The translations under genes were made by a program, and so were the position numbers. Positions 62,423 to 64,000 of a stretch of 64,000 bases of DNA are shown here, piece by piece. Every line of letters begins with the position of its first letter. Within the stretch, counting starts at the first letter, position 1. The DNA comes from Chryseobacterium sp. Tr-659 (lineage in GTDB: Bacteria; Bacteroidota; Bacteroidia; Flavobacteriales; Weeksellaceae), in NCBI RefSeq assembly GCF_011752975.1, contig NZ_VWWP01000001.1, positions 186,001 to 250,000 on the forward strand, given 5' to 3'. The notes beneath the pieces are model-generated. The model saw only the letters and a list, made by a program, of their open reading frames with translations, was not told the origin of the DNA and searched no databases.

Positions 62423-64000
62423 ATGAAAAAACTTTATCTCGGTGCATTTACTTTATGCACGGTTTTGGGCATTTCTGCCCAGGAAGTGGTCTGGCAAAAA
62501 GATATCAAATCCTCTACCCAGGATTTCCTTTCACAGGTCACCACAACCATCGATCAGCAGTATCTTATCACCGGAAGCGCCATACAATCAGGAAGAGGAA
62601 AGCAGGAGTCTGGAACTAAACCAAACAACGGTTACGATTTCCATTTAGTTAAACTCAACCAGCAGGGAGACCAGGCCTGGGAAAAATATTTCTCAGGATC
62701 TAACCATGATTACCTGTCAGCCACCGTTACCACTCAGGATGGGGGCTTTCTACTAGCCGGAACCTCTTACTCAGGAAAAGGATTAGATAAAAAAGAAGAA
62801 TCCAAAGGCGGTTCCGATATCTGGCTGATCCGAATCAATGAATTCGGCGATGAATTATGGCAGAAAACATTAGGCACCCCTTCCGATGAAGAAGCCAGAG
62901 CTGTTATTCAAACCACAGACTTAGGGTTCTTTGTAGCCGGCAATGTACAAAACGCTTCAAAAGGCTATGGATCCAAAGATGTCTGGATCACAAGACTCGA
63001 CAAAAACGGAAAAGAGCTGTCCCAATTAATTTTAGGCGGAAAAGGGTTGGATGAAGTCGAAAAGATGATTCCTACAAAAGATGGCGGAGCCTTAGTGGGA
63101 GTTTATTCCAGAAGCTCTGAGGTGAAGGCGGGAAGCGGAGAGCCGGATGCTGGAAGCAGTGCGAAGCTTGTCTCTCATTCCAAATCCAGCAGCAATTTCG
63201 GGGAAGGCGATTACTGGATCATCAAACTGGATAAAAACGGCAAAGTAGAATGGGAAAAGAACTTCGGAGGCAAAGGAGATGACCATCTAAGAACCTTGGC
63301 ATTAACTTCAACCGGTTACATCATTGGAGGAGAATCCAGATCCGAAAGATCCGGCAATAAAACAGTAGGCATTGAAGAAGGCACAGACCTTTGGCTGATT
63401 TCTTTAAACGAAAGGGGAGAAGAACAGTGGCAGAAATCTTACAATTTCAAGAATCGAGACGTCCTGATGGGAATGAATGTGATCAGCGGGGAGCTGGAAG
63501 ATGGAAGCCGGAGATCAAAAGGCATTCTGTTGGGAGGTTATACCCAGGCAGAAGGAAGAATAGAGAAAGATGATGAGACTTTCTGGATGCTGTATTTAGA
63601 CCAAAACGGAAACGAACAGTGGAGAAAACACATCGCCGGAGAATCCAGAAAGAAAGAAGAGAGACTTTCCGATTTAAAGCTAAATAAAGACGGTTCCATC
63701 ATTTTGGCAGGAACGAGTGCAGAAGAACTCGGCAAAGAAAACTGGAAGATTGTGAAGCTTGGAGACAAACAAGTAGATCAGTTGATTGAGAAATATGATA
63801 TCAAGATCTACCCGAACCCGGTATCCGATTATGCATATGTAGAAATCGGCTTTGATTTCAAAGATGCAGATATTCTGCTGTATGATATGAGTGGAAGACA
63901 GATTCAGAACCTGAAAACAAAGAATAAAGTGACTAAGATCAATACCCAGTCGCTCATTCAGGGAGCTTATTTAATTACCATAAAAACTAATGATAACAAA
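62423..64000 (+). CDS. T9SS-exported repeat propeller protein (3' end outside window)
   Basis: Reading from the ATG at 62423 gives 526 codons open to the window edge, so only the last residues are missing. A signal peptide (YLGAFTLCTVLGISAQ) is followed by about seven repeats of roughly 50 residues of the form DxWLIRLNxxGxExWQKxxGG...DGGFLLAGxS, probably a beta-propeller. The C-terminus from about residue 455 (KYDIKIYPNPVSDYAYVEI onward) is a type A T9SS sorting domain. Two stretches, near residues 230-257 and 355-366, are rich in G and interrupt the repeat rhythm. From memory, similar proteins precede Rhs-type toxin genes in Chryseobacterium; this lies outside the window. Confidence 0.85.
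   Translation, partial: MKKLYLGAFTLCTVLGISAQEVVWQKDIKSSTQDFLSQVTTTIDQQYLITGSAIQSGRGKQESGTKPNNGYDFHLVKLNQQGDQAWEKYFSGSNHDYLSATVTTQDGGFLLAGTSYSGKGLDKKEESKGGSDIWLIRINEFGDELWQKTLGTPSDEEARAVIQTTDLGFFVAGNVQNASKGYGSKDVWITRLDKNGKELSQLILGGKGLDEVEKMIPTKDGGALVGVYSRSSEVKAGSGEPDAGSSAKLVSHSKSSSNFGEGDYWIIKLDKNGKVEWEKNFGGKGDDHLRTLALTSTGYIIGGESRSERSGNKTVGIEEGTDLWLISLNERGEEQWQKSYNFKNRDVLMGMNVISGELEDGSRRSKGILLGGYTQAEGRIEKDDETFWMLYLDQNGNEQWRKHIAGESRKKEERLSDLKLNKDGSIILAGTSAEELGKENWKIVKLGDKQVDQLIEKYDIKIYPNPVSDYAYVEIGFDFKDADILLYDMSGRQIQNLKTKNKVTKINTQSLIQGAYLITIKTNDNK

Overview
The window looks like chromosomal DNA of a Chryseobacterium-like member of the Bacteroidota (Flavobacteriales, Weeksellaceae). The evidence is a low-GC genome with few classical Shine-Dalgarno sites, many promoters with the Bacteroidota -7 element TAnnTTTG, three SusC/SusD pairs, type IX secretion (T9SS) sorting domains, a fused CcoN-CcoO oxidase subunit, the TamL/TamB pair, and small double-glycine-leader peptides of a kind annotated in Chryseobacterium. 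No rRNA, tRNA, CRISPR array, transposase or integrase was found.

Layout. 1-2.5 kb: a LytS-like kinase and LytTR regulator converging on two tiny Cys-rich peptide genes. 2.6-6.5 kb: a secreted protein, an exported M1 metallopeptidase and a HupE/UreJ-type membrane protein, all on the minus strand. 6.6-11.6 kb: a T9SS-exported subtilase and two secreted proteins. 11.7-19.1 kb: housekeeping genes (ACP phosphodiesterase-like, radA, a YceI protein, pyrG, yidC, rnhB). 19.7-34.8 kb: three SusC/SusD operons, each ending in a near-identical terminator. 34.9-45.1 kb: argS, then a minus-strand operon tamB-tamL-yihY. 45.4-48.6 kb: a compact cbb3 oxidase operon. 48.7-51.2 kb: a small XRE regulator followed by a 2.1-kb block bounded by a perfect 32-bp direct repeat. 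51.4-57.0 kb: a beta-propeller sensor kinase with a LuxR-type regulator and two secreted 'GINT' proteins. 57.2-62.3 kb: an APC permease, an AraC/GyrI regulator, an outer-membrane-like protein with an exported agmatine-deiminase-family enzyme, and an HdeD-like protein. 62.4-64.0 kb: a T9SS propeller protein cut by the window edge.

How the genes work together. Much of the window concerns the cell envelope and secretion: TamB/TamL and YidC build membranes, T9SS exports the subtilase and the propeller protein, and SusCD pairs import nutrients. Since no glycoside hydrolases accompany the SusCD pairs, their substrates cannot be read from context. Two signalling systems sit next to possible outputs or inputs: LytS/LytTR beside the peptides, and the propeller kinase beside the GINT proteins.

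The best candidate for something little described is the twin peptide cassette at 1.9-2.6 kb. Leader and 5' region are duplicated with no nucleotide change in the leader, while the Cys-framed cores have diverged, and the pair lies tail-to-tail with a LytS/LytTR system of the class that senses peptides in other bacteria. The 2.1-kb block at 49.0-51.2 kb, which seems to have separated the XRE gene from its terminator, is the second most notable structure.
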